A stretch of DNA of 64,000 nt. It comes from Flavobacteriales bacterium (GTDB lineage Bacteria; Bacteroidota; Bacteroidia; Flavobacteriales_F; PHOS-HE28). The DNA is taken from assembly GCA_019638085.1 (NCBI GenBank), contig JAHBUL010000009.1, positions 1-64,000 of the forward strand, given 5' to 3'. Below, piece by piece: positions 45,577 to 55,127 of the stretch. Position 1 is the stretch's first letter. Every line of letters begins with the position of its first letter. The notes under the pieces are model-generated. The model had not been told where the DNA came from. It saw only the letters and a program-made list of their open reading frames with translations, and ran no database searches. The translations under genes and the position numbers were made by a program.

Positions 45577-45912
45577 TTACTCGGCTGTTTTCGCCACCGC
45601 TTCGGGGCGACGGAAAACGATACGGTCCTCCAGCATCTCCTCGATGGCAATGGCGGCAGGCTTGGGCATCCGCTCAAACTGCTTGCTCATCTCGATCTGC
45701 TCGCGGTTCTCGTAGATCTCCTCAATGTTCTCACCGCTCACGTTGAATTCCTCCAACCGCGTGGTCAGTTCCTCCTTGATCTCCACCGCGATCTGGTTGG
45801 CCCGTTTGCTGATGACCACAATGCTTTCATAGATGTTCTCTGTCTCCTTGTCCAATTGGTCCACATTACGTGTGACCGTGGTCTTGGGAGCACTCAGGTA
45901 CTTCGGGTTCAT
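45577..45912 (-). CDS. rpoZ: RNA polymerase omega subunit
   Basis: The 111 aa product is the Bacteroidota form of omega (RPB6-like): NVDQLDKETENIYESIVVISKRANQIAVEIKEEL and KPAAIAIEEMLEDRIVFRRP. Omega helps beta' folding and RNA polymerase assembly. Its start overlaps the bamD stop by 4 bases (ATGA), and coaBC follows after 14 bp. Confidence 0.9.
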   Translation of the reverse strand: MNPKYLSAPKTTVTRNVDQLDKETENIYESIVVISKRANQIAVEIKEELTTRLEEFNVSGENIEEIYENREQIEMSKQFERMPKPAAIAIEEMLEDRIVFRRPEAVAKTAE

Positions 45913-46718
45913 GGTGTGGGTATGCGTTGTGTTCGTTTATGCTGGGAGGTTAGATCCCGGAGCAATGCACGGGCTTGTGGAAGACGTGCGCTTTCTGGAA
46001 AAGCGTCCGCGAAGGTATTGAACGATCTGATACCATCCTCAATTCGTTCCGCCTTCTTGCTTTCCACGCTATTTATAGCCAGATCGTGATCGGCCTGTAG
46101 GATGCTGAACAAGGCCTCCTCCCGGTAGACCGAATTCGGCCATTTACGCAGAAAGCCCTTGAACGCCTCACTGGCCGAGCGGTAGTAACGGGTTCGGAGG
46201 TACTGCTGCGCCGCTGTGTAATCCTTTTTTTCCAGTTTCAGGCGCAGCTCGTCGATCAGTGTAATGCAGGAATCCTTCAGCGTGGTCTCCGGATAGCGCA
46301 CCATGAATAGCTCCAGCTTGTCGATGGCGGCATGGGTATCCCGTTGGTCCAATTCGTACTCAGGGGATTCCTTGTAGTGGCAATAGGCGGCCAGAAAGGT
46401 GCATTGCTCGGCATGTTCGCTGTTGCGGAAGGTCTTGGCGAAATTCCCCAGGTAGTAGCTCGCCATGATGTAATCCTTCATGCCGAAATAGCCCATGGCA
46501 TAGTAGTAGCTCACGGGCTCATAAAGGGTATCGCCCCGGGTAAGGCTGAGCAATTCCTCCAGCAGCGGCATGGCCCGGTCGTAATCCGGTTTCTCCATGT
46601 ACTGCACGGCCATGCGGTACTTGTACTGCACATCGGTGCTTTTCACCGCCTTGCTGAACTCGCTACAGGAGCCGAGCAACAGGGCGGCGACCAAGGAAAG
46701 AAAGAGGGAAATGCGCAT
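45909..46718 (-). CDS. bamD: Outer membrane protein assembly factor BamD
   Basis: The 269 aa lipoprotein (LAALLLGSCSEF, lipobox Cys near 18) has TPR-like repeats (YKYRMAVQYMEKPDYDRAMPLLEELL; YFGMKDYIMASYYLGNFAKTF; LRTRYYRSASEAFKGFLRKWPNSVYREEALFSIL) as in BamD, an essential Bam complex component binding BamA at the periplasmic face of the outer membrane. ATG 46718 is preferred; TACATTTG lies 9 bases upstream. The gene opens the bamD-rpoZ-coaBC-DUF4835 operon. Confidence 0.93.
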   Translation of the reverse strand: MRISLFLSLVAALLLGSCSEFSKAVKSTDVQYKYRMAVQYMEKPDYDRAMPLLEELLSLTRGDTLYEPVSYYYAMGYFGMKDYIMASYYLGNFAKTFRNSEHAEQCTFLAAYCHYKESPEYELDQRDTHAAIDKLELFMVRYPETTLKDSCITLIDELRLKLEKKDYTAAQQYLRTRYYRSASEAFKGFLRKWPNSVYREEALFSILQADHDLAINSVESKKAERIEDGIRSFNTFADAFPESARLPQARALLRDLTSQHKRTQRIPTP

Positions 46719-46727
46719 AGCGGGCGG

Positions 46728-46735
46728 CAAATGTA
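46728..46735 (-). promoter_or_regulatory. Putative -7 box of the bamD operon (TACATTTG)
   Basis: Minus-strand TACATTTG is an 8/8 match to TAnnTTTG, ending 9 bases before the bamD ATG at 46718. Confidence 0.45.
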
Positions 46736-46954
46736 GGCTTCATCCAACGGTGAACAGTGCTCTTTTCGCATGTGGGCGGGATGGTGTTGGAATAGGAGAA
46801 GTTACTTCCAAGGATCCATGGCCGGCGAATCCAGCGTCGCAGCTGCTTCTAAGGGGATCCGCAACACGCACCGATCGTCATTCATGCTGTCGATCCCGCA
46901 CATCCGGTTCCTTCCCGATACAATGCATGTCGCCCGTCAGAACAGAGAGGATCA

Positions 46955-48463
46955 TCATTCCACCACGAATCTACCACCGGATATCCACCGCGTGGCATCG
47001 CTGAGGTGCAGGTGGTACAGCCCCGCCGGCAGTTGCCCAATGGCTAATTGCTGCCGAATGCCGTGCCATGCCTGTGTTTCCACCAACTGCCCTAAGCTGT
47101 TCACCACGGTCAGCTTCAGCTCGCCTTGCGGGGTAAAGCTCGCGGGCAGGTTGAGTTCCAGTTGCAGGGTGCCGCCTTGTGGCACGGGGTTGGGGTACAC
47201 GCGCAAGGCATCCCGCGTGTTGGTGATCTGCGTTTCCATGCCGGTGACCATGTTGCAGCCCGGCTCTATGCAGCCCATGCTGTCGGTTTTTACCACCCAC
47301 ACATGTTGCCCATATACACCTGCAATACCCAAAGCAACACCCACGGCGATAAAGCCGCCATCCGGGGTGGGTTGCACATCGCTGAAAAGTCCTTTGCCAT
47401 TGCTTACCGAATCATCGGCATATTGGTAGTTGCGCATCCATAGGCTATCACCCGTACCCGTGGTGCGCAGTATTGCACCGAAGTACGAACTGCCAGGAAC
47501 CAAGGTATGCCCCACGGCGATGAGGTCGCCTCCGGGTTCTATTTCCTGCCCCACCAAAAGCAAACAGCCTTCGCACTGGGTGCCATACGTATGCGACCAA
47601 ATGATGGATCCATCCTCACGGCTTAGCTTGGCCAAGTATTTAACGGAATTGCCAACGGCTGTTCCCCAGTTGGAGGCGACCAGAATGTTCCCGTCACCGA
47701 GTGTCGTTATATGGGCTTGGACCTCATCGTACACGCTGCCCCAGATCTTGCTCCATTGTACAGCCCCGGTGTCGTTCAGACTTTGAACCCACATCTGCTT
47801 GTCCGAATTGCTTTGCCTCCATTCACCGCCCATGAAGTATCCGCCAGTTGAAGCATACATATCAATGGAACTTGCAACATCCACACTCGGGCCTCCATAT
47901 GTTTTCACCCATTGCAGAATGCCTGCGGGGTCTGTTTTCAAGATGAATGCATCAATATAGCCCACCGTGCTGGTCTCCCCGCACAACACATATCCGCCAT
48001 CGGGTGCCTGTTTGGCTTGGCGCCCGATCCAAGAGCGACCCGGTAGCGGTAGTTCCCGTTGATCGCTTATATGTCCGTTCTGGTCGTACCAGTAGAGCGT
48101 AGCGCGGTTCGTATCGCCCAAGGCGGCGGTGCTACCCCCAATAATACCGCTGCCCGAACCGAACGGGCCGCTGGCATTTGTCCAACCCACGTAGGTCGCT
48201 CTTTCAGGAAGGATCAGTCGTGAAGTATCAAGGGGTTCTCCGTTGGCGTTGATCCGGATGCTGGTGACCACGGAACTGTATAACAAGCTGTCCAGATAGG
48301 ATGAATTGCTGAAGATCACGTAGGTGGAATCCGGAAGTAGTTCAACCGACCACCCCATATCCGAGCGACCCCATGCATCATACCGGGCATTAAAGGTTTG
48401 TGCGCTGGCCTGCTTGTGCAGGCCAGCGCACATCGTCAAAAGGAAGAAGCGCAGGTTGCGCAT
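46955..48463 (-). CDS. T9SS type A sorted protein with repeated Trp-rich motifs
   Basis: The 502 aa product has a signal peptide (FFLLTMCAGLHKQASAQ) and repeated 'ILKTDPAGILQWVKTYGG', 'QSLNDTGAVQWSKIWGS', 'LAKLSREDGSIIWSHTYG' segments, as in propeller-like proteins of Bacteroidota secreted by T9SS. The C-terminus (LRVYPNPVPQGGTLQLELNLP...GLYHLHLSDATRWISGGRFVVE) is a type A sorting domain. It is probably surface-exposed; the function is unknown. It follows the fragment at 48465 with one base between that stop and its start. Confidence 0.85.
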   Translation of the reverse strand: MRNLRFFLLTMCAGLHKQASAQTFNARYDAWGRSDMGWSVELLPDSTYVIFSNSSYLDSLLYSSVVTSIRINANGEPLDTSRLILPERATYVGWTNASGPFGSGSGIIGGSTAALGDTNRATLYWYDQNGHISDQRELPLPGRSWIGRQAKQAPDGGYVLCGETSTVGYIDAFILKTDPAGILQWVKTYGGPSVDVASSIDMYASTGGYFMGGEWRQSNSDKQMWVQSLNDTGAVQWSKIWGSVYDEVQAHITTLGDGNILVASNWGTAVGNSVKYLAKLSREDGSIIWSHTYGTQCEGCLLLVGQEIEPGGDLIAVGHTLVPGSSYFGAILRTTGTGDSLWMRNYQYADDSVSNGKGLFSDVQPTPDGGFIAVGVALGIAGVYGQHVWVVKTDSMGCIEPGCNMVTGMETQITNTRDALRVYPNPVPQGGTLQLELNLPASFTPQGELKLTVVNSLGQLVETQAWHGIRQQLAIGQLPAGLYHLHLSDATRWISGGRFVVE

Positions 48464-48464
48464 G

Positions 48465-48767
48465 CTACTTCACGCTGCTCAGCTTCACCACGCCGATCCG
48501 GATGCCATCGCAACGCAACGTGGCCACGTTCAGGCCCGGGGTATGCCAAGGGAGTTCCAGTATACCGTTCTGTGGGGCCAGGGTCCGGGTAAGAAGGAGT
48601 TTGCCCTCGTCGGTAAAAAAGTTGGAACTGTGTGATGAAATGTATGTGAGGGACGGCATACAGGAAGATCGGTTTGGTGAGGGGCAATCGAGGCTGAAGT
48701 TAGTTTGCAGGCTGCAATTGGCGAATTCCCAATAACGTCGAGCTAATTCATCGCCGGTATTGGAACC
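48465..48767 (-). pseudogene. Probable remnant of a T9SS-sorted protein
   Basis: An open frame ending at 48465 encodes NTGDELARRYWEF...FFTDEGKLLLTRTLAPQNGILELPWHTPGLNVATLRCDGIRIGVVKL, whose last 40 residues resemble the tail of a T9SS type A domain ('pGlnv..lr.dg....k'), but it lacks the YPNP motif, a signal peptide and a clear start. The stop is one base before the next gene's ATG. I interpret it as a decayed or truncated gene; a short real gene with an unusual start is possible. It fills most of the 396-base gap 48468-48863. Confidence 0.4.
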
Positions 48768-48824
48768 TGACCCGTCGAAGCCACTTCGTAATGGGCATCC
48801 GGAAATCGGATTCGTCCTTCGATC

Positions 48825-48832
48825 TACCTTCG
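48825..48832 (+). promoter_or_regulatory. Putative -7 box TACCTTCG
   Basis: TACCTTCG fits TAnnTTCG and lies 31 bases before the ATG at 48864. Confidence 0.4.
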
Positions 48833-48863
48833 CCGCCGGAAATAGTGACATCATTCCGCTATC

Positions 48864-50108
48864 ATGAACGACATATTCGACAAGATCCGCAAGGACGCTG
48901 GCCCCATCGGCCGCCATGCCAAGCAAGCGCATGGTTACTTCGCATTCCCCAAGCTCGAGGGTGAGCTCGGCGCGCACATGACCTTCCGCGGCAAGGAAGT
49001 ATTGGTGTGGAGCCTTAACAACTACTTAGGCCTGGCCAACCATCCGGAGATCCGCAAGGTTGACGCACAAGCCGCTGCTGACTGGGGGCTCGCCTACCCG
49101 ATGGGTGCCCGCATGATGAGCGGCCAAACCAAGTACCACGAGCAGTTGGAGGACCAGCTGAGCGAGTTCATGCAAAAGGAGGATACCTTCCTGCTGAACT
49201 ACGGCTACCAAGGTTGCATGAGCTTTATCGATGCCGTACTGGGCCGCCACGACGTATTGGTGTTCGACAGCGAAAGCCATGCTTGCATGATGGACGGTGC
49301 GCGCCTCCACTCGGGAAAGCGCTTCATGTTCCAGCATAACGACATGGCCAGCTTGGACAAGCAATTGGAACATGCCAAAAAGGTGACCGAACAATCCGGC
49401 GGTGGTATCATGGTGATGACCGAAGGCGTGTTCGGCATGGCCGGTGACCAAGGTAAATTGAAGGAGATCGTGGAGCGGAAGGCGAAGTACAACTTCCGCC
49501 TCTTTGTGGACGATGCCCACGGCTTCGGCCAAATGGGCGAGCACGGTCGTGGTACCGGCGACCACCAAGGTGTACAGGACCAGATCGACGTTTACTTCGG
49601 CACCTTCGCCAAGAGCATGGCCAGCATTGGCGCGTTCATCAGCGGTCCGGAGGACGTGATGATGTACATGCGCTACAACATGCGCAGCCAGACCTTCGCC
49701 AAGAGCCTTCCACTTCCCATCGTGATCGGGGCCATCAAGCGCCTGGAGATGATGCGCACCATGCCCGAGCTCGGCGAAAAGCTCTGGCAGGTCACCCATG
49801 CCCTGCAGAACGGGCTGAAGGAGGCCGGGTTGGACATCGGCACGACCAACAGTTGCGTGACGCCCGTCTACCTGAAGGGCGGCGTGCCCGAAGCCACCAA
49901 TGTGGTGGTGGACCTGCGGGAGAACCACGGCATCTTTTGCAGCATCGTGGTATACCCGGTGATCCCGAAGGGCGAGATCCTGCTGCGCCTGATCCCCACG
50001 GCAGCACATTCCCTTGACGATGTGAAGCGCACCATTGAGAGCTTCAAAACGGTGAAGACGAAGTTGGAGGCCGGCGAATACAAATCGGAGACGATCGCGA
50101 GTTTTTGA
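48864..50108 (+). CDS. Serine palmitoyltransferase-like PLP enzyme (alpha-oxoamine synthase)
   Basis: The 414 aa PLP-dependent enzyme belongs to the alpha-oxoamine synthase family, which includes serine palmitoyltransferase, KBL and BioF. The PLP lysine is in FGTFAKSMASIGAFI, the Asp/His pair in DDAHGFGQMGEHGRG, and the N-terminal NNYLGLANHPE plus GARMMSGQTKYHEQLED are typical. In Bacteroidota this enzyme usually makes 3-ketosphinganine for sphingolipids; the sequence alone does not settle the substrate. It has a TACCTTCG box upstream and no operon partner. Confidence 0.85.
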   Translation: MNDIFDKIRKDAGPIGRHAKQAHGYFAFPKLEGELGAHMTFRGKEVLVWSLNNYLGLANHPEIRKVDAQAAADWGLAYPMGARMMSGQTKYHEQLEDQLSEFMQKEDTFLLNYGYQGCMSFIDAVLGRHDVLVFDSESHACMMDGARLHSGKRFMFQHNDMASLDKQLEHAKKVTEQSGGGIMVMTEGVFGMAGDQGKLKEIVERKAKYNFRLFVDDAHGFGQMGEHGRGTGDHQGVQDQIDVYFGTFAKSMASIGAFISGPEDVMMYMRYNMRSQTFAKSLPLPIVIGAIKRLEMMRTMPELGEKLWQVTHALQNGLKEAGLDIGTTNSCVTPVYLKGGVPEATNVVVDLRENHGIFCSIVVYPVIPKGEILLRLIPTAAHSLDDVKRTIESFKTVKTKLEAGEYKSETIASF

Positions 50109-50141
50109 GGGTGTATTGCCGGAGGTAGCGGTTTTGGTTTT

Positions 50142-50282
50142 ACCGCCAAGACGCTAAGAGCGCCAAGTTCACACCACGCATTTCAATGCGTCTGATTCAT
50201 ATCGGACCGTGGCGCCCGTTGCGGTCAACTCTCTTGTCGGCTCCTCCGGCCAACCCCTTTGCGCGCTTAGCGTCTTGGCGGT
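50142..50282 (+). repeat. Inverted-repeat element E3 (GCCAAGACGC family)
   Basis: A 141 bp intergenic element bounded by arms 50142-50163 and 50261-50282, 22 bp with one mismatch. The arms contain the word CCGCCAAGACGCTAAGAG and its complement. Between them I see no ORF. It fills the gap between the SPT-like gene and doxX. It resembles short, repeated, non-coding sequences widely seen in environmental bacterial genomes; that comparison is from memory. Confidence 0.7.
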
Positions 50283-50305
50283 TGTAGACCCCCGCGCTCT
50301 TCACC

Positions 50306-50704
50306 CTACCGGAAGCTCAACCTCCCCAGGCTGTATTTCCCGCTGCCGATGAAGAAGATGACGATGAAGGCCATCATATAGATGAACGCGAGTTCCTGCT
50401 TGGCAAAGGGAGCATCACCATTCTTCATGAAGGCGGCCACAGCCATGCCAATGATCACGGGAATGGTGGCAACGCGCGTCCAGAGACCAAGCACCACCAG
50501 TATCGCACAGAACACTTCCGCGAAAAGGATGAGTGAGAGGCTGATGGTATGGCCCATCCCGATCGGATCGTAAAAGGTGCCGGAAAGCTCGCCGAAATTC
50601 ATGAGCTTAACGATGCCGTGGTGCCATAGCAGGGTACCACCCGCAGTAAGGCGGAGCAGCAAGGCCCCCAGATCAAAGGAGACTTCGTCGGAATTAAGCA
50701 GCAT
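50306..50704 (-). CDS. DoxX family membrane protein
   Basis: The 132 aa product has four transmembrane helices in the DoxX pattern: LGALLLRLTAGGTLLWHHGIVKL, ISLSLILFAEVFCAILVVLGLWTR, VATIPVIIGMAVAAFM and LAFIYMMAFIVIFFIG. DoxX proteins are small membrane proteins, often redox-associated. ATG 50704 (MLLNSDEVSFDLG) is chosen; the longer ORF from 50836 would extend into the region upstream of the beta-barrel gene. The gene is alone and divergent from it. Confidence 0.88.
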   Translation of the reverse strand: MLLNSDEVSFDLGALLLRLTAGGTLLWHHGIVKLMNFGELSGTFYDPIGMGHTISLSLILFAEVFCAILVVLGLWTRVATIPVIIGMAVAAFMKNGDAPFAKQELAFIYMMAFIVIFFIGSGKYSLGRLSFR

Positions 50705-50874
50705 GTGAGGTGTGGAATTCGCATCAAACCTAGTGAGTACGCCTGCAAGGATGAAAATCCTCTGGCTGGATCCTTTCCACAACGCATGGTGCAGATCTAT
50801 GTTGGCAATACATGGAATGGTGGAGCCGCACCTCACGAACAGTGGCCCATCTTTGCAGCAACAAAAACAAGAAA

Positions 50875-51468
50875 ATGGTTCTGAAGAAAGTGATCAAAGG
50901 CATCGGGCTTCTTGCAGCGACAGCCTGCATCCCCGTGTTGGCCCATGCCCAATTCGACGAAGGGGACAATGTGCTCGGAGTAGGTGTTGGCCTTTTCGGC
51001 GGTTACAACGTTGGCTGGAACGGTTCAGGGGTAAGCCAATCACCAGCCCTAAACCTCCATTTCGACCATGGGATGGGAGAACTTGGGCCTGGAACCTGGG
51101 GCCTTGGAGGCTACGTCGGGTATAAGACCATTAACTACAACAGCAATTACATCTACTACAATTACGACTATAACTATACCTACTTGGTGTTCGGTGTTCG
51201 TGGAACCTGGCACTATAATGAGTGGCACGGGAACAGCAAGCTTGATACGTATGGCGGCATCATGCTTGCATACCGCTCGGTGTCCTATAAGGACAAGACG
51301 GACTATGGTCCCTATGGAGACCCGCACACCTATTCCTATTCCGGAAGCGGAATCGGGTTCAGTGGCTTCCTCGGTGCTCGTTACTACTTCACCGATAAGA
51401 TCGGTGCCTATGGAGAACTCGGTTATGGGCTTAGCGCCTTTCAGATCGGTCTTGCCGTGAAACTGTGA
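50875..51468 (+). CDS. Outer membrane beta-barrel protein
   Basis: The 197 aa product has a signal peptide ([18 protein letters not shown]) and amphipathic beta strands ending in ...[21 protein letters not shown], the C-terminal aromatic/hydrophobic pattern of barrel proteins. A Tyr/Asn-rich run ([21 protein letters not shown]) sits in the middle. A CATCTTTG box lies at 50848. Family and ligand not assigned. A terminator follows at 51491. Confidence 0.8.
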   Translation: MVLKKVIKGIGLLAATACIPVLAHAQFDEGDNVLGVGVGLFGGYNVGWNGSGVSQSPALNLHFDHGMGELGPGTWGLGGYVGYKTINYNSNYIYYNYDYNYTYLVFGVRGTWHYNEWHGNSKLDTYGGIMLAYRSVSYKDKTDYGPYGDPHTYSYSGSGIGFSGFLGARYYFTDKIGAYGELGYGLSAFQIGLAVKL

Positions 51469-51490
51469 TCCCTTGTGTTCTCGAACGTCA

Positions 51491-51515
51491 AGGCGCCCCG
51501 CGAGGGGCGTTTTGC
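51491..51515 (+). terminator. Terminator after beta-barrel gene
   Basis: CGCCCC and GGGGCG pair around GCGA, followed by TTTTG, 25 bases after the stop. Confidence 0.75.
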
Positions 51516-51544
51516 ATTCTGGTCGTCAGCTCCTTCAACCGACT

Positions 51545-51552
51545 TACCTTTG
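51545..51552 (+). promoter_or_regulatory. Putative -7 box of thrS (TACCTTTG)
   Basis: TACCTTTG is an 8/8 match to TAnnTTTG, 41 bases before the thrS ATG at 51594. It probably drives thrS-infC-rpmI-rplT. Confidence 0.5.
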
Positions 51553-51593
51553 CCGCCCTTATTCCGCCACTTGTACGGTGGAAAGCGAGAAGA

Positions 51594-53543
51594 ATGAAGA
51601 TCAATGTTACCCTCCCGGACGGAACGGTCCGCGAATATGAGAAAGGTGCAACGGCCATGGATGTGGCCCTTAGCATCAGCGAGGGCCTGGCCCGCAACGT
51701 ACTTTCCGCCAAAGTGGATGGTGAAGTACGCGATGCCAACCGCCCCTTGCCCGGCGATTGCACTGTGCAACTGCTCACGTGGAAGGACGACGAAGGCAAG
51801 GCCACGATGTGGCACAGCAGCGCACACCTCCTCGCCGAGGCCGTGGAAGCACTCTATCCGGGATCGAAATTCGCCATCGGCCCCCCCATCGAGAACGGTT
51901 TCTATTACGACATCGACCTAGGTGACAAGATGATCGGCGATGGTGACTTCAAGGCCATCGAACAGAAGATGAAGGAACTGGCCGCGAAGAAGGAAAGCTT
52001 CATCCGGCGTGAAGTACCCAAGGCCGAGGCCATTGCCTATTTCACGGAGAAAGGCGACGAATACAAGCTCGAGTTGATCGATGATCTGGAGGATGGCACC
52101 ATCAGCTTCTACACACAGGGCAACTTCACCGACCTCTGCCGTGGCCCACACCTGCCGGACACCAGCTACATCAAGGCCATCAAGGTGATGAGCGTGGCCG
52201 GTGCGTACTGGCGCGGCGATGAGAAGCGTAAGCAGCTCACCCGCTTGTATGGCATCACCTTCCCCAAGCAGAAGGAATTGGATGAATACCTCGTGCTGCT
52301 GGAGGAGGCCAAAAAGCGCGACCACCGTAAGCTGGGCAAGGAACTCGACCTGTTCACCTTCAGCGAAAAGGTGGGTGCTGGCCTACCCCTCTGGCTTCCG
52401 AAAGGTGCAGCCTTGCGTGAGCGCTTGGTGAATTTCCTGAAGGACCTTCAGGAAAAAAGCGGCTATCAGCAGGTGGTGACACCGCACATCGCCCACAAGG
52501 ACCTCTACGTTACCAGCGGGCACTACGACAAATACGGAGCGGACTCCTTCCAACCGATCCGCACCCCGGATCCCGGTGAGGAATTCTTCCTCAAGCCGAT
52601 GAACTGCCCGCACCACTGCGAGATCTACAAGAGCCGGCCACACAGCTATAAGGACCTTCCGGTCCGCTATGCCGAATTCGGCACCGTATACCGCTACGAA
52701 CAAAGTGGGGAGCTGCATGGACTCACGCGCGTGCGAGGCTTCACGCAGGATGATGCACACCTCTTCTGCACGCCCGAGCAGGTGAAAGAGGAGTTCATGA
52801 AGGTGATCGACCTGGTGCTGTTGGTGTTCAAGGCATTGAACTTCACCAACTACGAGGCCCAGGTGAGCTTACGTGACAAGGAGGACCGTACGAAATACAT
52901 CGGCAGCGACGAGAATTGGGAAAAGGCGGAAAACGCCATTATGGAGGCCGTTGCCGAAAAAGGGATGAACACGGTGGTGGAATATGGTGAAGCTGCCTTC
53001 TACGGCCCCAAGCTGGACTTCATGGTGAAGGATGCCTTGGGCCGCAAGTGGCAATTGGGCACCATCCAGGTGGACTACAATTTACCGGAGCGCTTTGAGC
53101 TGGAATATGTTGGCGCTGATAACCAGAAGCACCGGCCGGTGATGATCCACCGGGCACCTTTCGGTTCACTCGAACGCTTCGTTGCCGTACTGATCGAGCA
53201 TACCGCCGGCCGCTTCCCATTATGGCTTGCACCCGAGCAGGCGATCATCCTTCCGATCAGCGAAAAATTCAACGAAACGGCGCATCAGGTGGGAGAATTG
53301 CTCAAAGAATGCGATATTCGCGCTGTTATTGACGAGAGGAACGAAAAGATCGGTCGGAAGATCCGCGATGCGGAAATGGCCAAAACGCCGTTCATGCTCA
53401 TCATTGGCGAAAAAGAAGCCGGAGCAGGTACTATTTCCGTTCGCGAACATGGCCAAGGCGATCTTGGGTCCATGACGCCGGCCCAGTTCAAAACGCTGGT
53501 GGAGGAACGCATAAAGGCCAGCCTTTCCGGCTCAGTGAACTGA
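51594..53543 (+). CDS. thrS: Threonyl-tRNA synthetase
   Basis: The 649 aa class II synthetase has an N-terminal TGS domain ([18 protein letters not shown]), the editing-domain motif [17 protein letters not shown], the zinc/active-site [11 protein letters not shown], motif 2 [24 protein letters not shown], motif 3 within [21 protein letters not shown], and a C-terminal anticodon-binding domain. ATG 51594 is preferred to the ORF start at 51465, which lies before the terminator hairpin. It leads the conserved thrS-infC-rpmI-rplT order. Confidence 0.97.
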   Translation: MKINVTLPDGTVREYEKGATAMDVALSISEGLARNVLSAKVDGEVRDANRPLPGDCTVQLLTWKDDEGKATMWHSSAHLLAEAVEALYPGSKFAIGPPIENGFYYDIDLGDKMIGDGDFKAIEQKMKELAAKKESFIRREVPKAEAIAYFTEKGDEYKLELIDDLEDGTISFYTQGNFTDLCRGPHLPDTSYIKAIKVMSVAGAYWRGDEKRKQLTRLYGITFPKQKELDEYLVLLEEAKKRDHRKLGKELDLFTFSEKVGAGLPLWLPKGAALRERLVNFLKDLQEKSGYQQVVTPHIAHKDLYVTSGHYDKYGADSFQPIRTPDPGEEFFLKPMNCPHHCEIYKSRPHSYKDLPVRYAEFGTVYRYEQSGELHGLTRVRGFTQDDAHLFCTPEQVKEEFMKVIDLVLLVFKALNFTNYEAQVSLRDKEDRTKYIGSDENWEKAENAIMEAVAEKGMNTVVEYGEAAFYGPKLDFMVKDALGRKWQLGTIQVDYNLPERFELEYVGADNQKHRPVMIHRAPFGSLERFVAVLIEHTAGRFPLWLAPEQAIILPISEKFNETAHQVGELLKECDIRAVIDERNEKIGRKIRDAEMAKTPFMLIIGEKEAGAGTISVREHGQGDLGSMTPAQFKTLVEERIKASLSGSVN

Positions 53544-53568
53544 TCAATAAAACGAATCAACAACAAGT

Positions 53569-54168
53569 TTGGCAAAACGACCCCCCTTCCGCCCTATGGG
53601 CCCCCGCCCTCCCCGCCCCGCTGGAGGCCGCCGTCCACGTGGACGCGTTGTCCGTGAGGACCCCCACCGCATCAACGACCGCATTTACGGCGTGCCCGAA
53701 GTGCGCGTGGTCGGTGAAGACATCGAACAAGGTATTTATCCGATCGAGGAAGCCTTGAGAATGGCCGAGGAAAAAGGCCTCGACCTTGTGGAGATCAGTG
53801 CGAGCGCGGACCCCCCCGTGTGCCGGATCATCGAGTACAAGAAATTCCTGTACGACCTTAAGAAGAAGCAGAAGGAGATCAAGGCGAAGCAGGCCGTGAT
53901 CGAGATGAAGGAGATCCGCTTCGGCCCCAACACGGACGAGCACGATCTCAACTTCAAGCTCAAGCATGCCCGTCGCTTCCTGGAGGAAGGCCACAAGGTG
54001 AAAGCGTTCGTCTTCTTCAAGGGGCGCACCATCGTGTTCAAGGAGCGCGGTGAGATCCTGCTCCTGAAATTCGCGCAGGAACTGGAGGATGTCGGTGTAG
54101 TGGAGAGCATGCCCAAACTGGAGGGCAAGCGGATGATGATGTACCTTATTCCGAAGAAGAAGAAGTAG
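53569..54168 (+). CDS. infC: Translation initiation factor IF-3
   Basis: The 199 aa product has the IF-3 N-terminal domain ([44 protein letters not shown]), the linker, and the C-terminal domain ([22 protein letters not shown]). A Pro/Arg-rich head ([22 protein letters not shown]) precedes it. TTG 53569 is the probable start, as infC often uses a rare initiator that IF-3 itself discriminates against. ATG 53596 would shorten it by nine residues. It follows thrS by 25 bp. Confidence 0.95.
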   Translation: MAKRPPFRPMGPRPPRPAGGRRPRGRVVREDPHRINDRIYGVPEVRVVGEDIEQGIYPIEEALRMAEEKGLDLVEISASADPPVCRIIEYKKFLYDLKKKQKEIKAKQAVIEMKEIRFGPNTDEHDLNFKLKHARRFLEEGHKVKAFVFFKGRTIVFKERGEILLLKFAQELEDVGVVESMPKLEGKRMMMYLIPKKKK

Positions 54169-54272
54169 ACCCTGCGACAAGGAGGCCGAAAAGAAAAATC
54201 GACGGAACACCCGAAATCCGGGAAAATTGACGAAATTCGCGCCCCCTAGTACGCTATCAACACAGAGAGGCC

Positions 54273-54464
54273 ATGCCTAAGATGAAGACGAAGTCCGGTG
54301 CCAAGAAGCGGTTCAAGCTTACGGGCACGGGCAAAGTGAAGCGCAAGCATGCGTTCCATAACCACATCCTTACCAAGAAGCACAAGAAGCGCAAACGCAA
54401 CTTGCAGAAGACCACGTTGGTGCATAGCCACGACGAGAAGGCCATCCTGCTGCTCCTGAAGTAA
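54273..54464 (+). CDS. rpmI: 50S ribosomal protein L35
   Basis: The 63 aa product starts [28 protein letters not shown], the L35 signature, and is highly basic. A GAGAGG stretch upstream is a plausible ribosome binding site. It sits between infC and rplT as in most bacteria. Confidence 0.97.
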   Translation: MPKMKTKSGAKKRFKLTGTGKVKRKHAFHNHILTKKHKKRKRNLQKTTLVHSHDEKAILLLLK

Positions 54465-54563
54465 GACCGTTTCCCGCCGGGTACACAGGCGGGGTCAACC
54501 AGGGCCTGAAGCACCAAAGAGCCGTCACCGCACGGACGCTCTAGCCCGAAAACAAAGAGAAAG

Positions 54564-54908
54564 ATGCCACGCGCAAAAAACAAAGTCGCCAGCCGCGCCC
54601 GCCGCAAGAAGGTACTTAAGAAGGCCAAAGGCAATTGGGGCCGCAGGAAGAACGTGTTCACCGTAGCGGTGAACACGGTAGAGAAAGGGTACAACCACGC
54701 CTACATCGGCCGCAAGGTGAAGAAGCGCGACTTCCGTGCCCTCTGGATCCAGCGTATCAATGCAGCCGTCCGCGAGCACGGCCTCACCTACAGCGTGTTC
54801 ATGAACAAGCTGAAAATGGCCGAGATCAACTTGGACCGTAAGGCCCTCGCCGAGATCGCCTTCAGCGATGCCGAAGGCTTCAAGGCCATCGTTGACAAAG
54901 TGAAATAG
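54564..54908 (+). CDS. rplT: 50S ribosomal protein L20
   Basis: The 114 aa product starts [23 protein letters not shown] and contains [30 protein letters not shown], typical of L20, which binds 23S rRNA early in assembly and in many bacteria represses the infC operon mRNA. No leader structure for that control was identified here. Terminator follows. Confidence 0.97.
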   Translation: MPRAKNKVASRARRKKVLKKAKGNWGRRKNVFTVAVNTVEKGYNHAYIGRKVKKRDFRALWIQRINAAVREHGLTYSVFMNKLKMAEINLDRKALAEIAFSDAEGFKAIVDKVK

Positions 54909-54934
54909 ATCTTGCCGGAACTGATCCGGTGCTG

Positions 54935-54966
54935 AAGGGCCATTCCGTGAGGAGTGGCCCTTTTTC
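54935..54966 (+). terminator. Terminator after rplT
   Basis: AGGGCCATTCC pairs with GGAGTGGCCCT around GTGA, followed by TTTTTC. It ends the thrS-rplT unit. Confidence 0.85.
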
Positions 54967-55127
54967 GTTGTCAGATGTTGGTTGTCAGGGCGACAGAGCG
55001 TTCAAGTAGCCACTGCGCAACGATGGTATTCCACTTTAGCCCGCCAAAAGGAGGGCTGACAATCGGTAGGAGAACAACTGCCGACAGCGGCCGTACGCCG
55101 GACATCTAACAACGGACAACCGACAAC
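54967..55127 (+). repeat. Inverted-repeat element E1 (GTTGTC family)
   Basis: The left arm 54967-54988 and the right arm 55098-55127 consist of GTTGTC-type words in inverted orientation. The right arm reaches the stop codon of the exonuclease gene. Its 30 bases match those at 55849-55878 in E2 at 27 positions, in the same orientation, so the two elements are copies. No ORF is seen inside. Confidence 0.7.

Noticed and set aside
49026-50009. Antisense ORF (327 codons) opposite the SPT-like gene
   Set aside because: The product is rich in His, Val, Leu and Ala in a pattern typical of reverse-frame readings; the plus strand encodes a complete enzyme.
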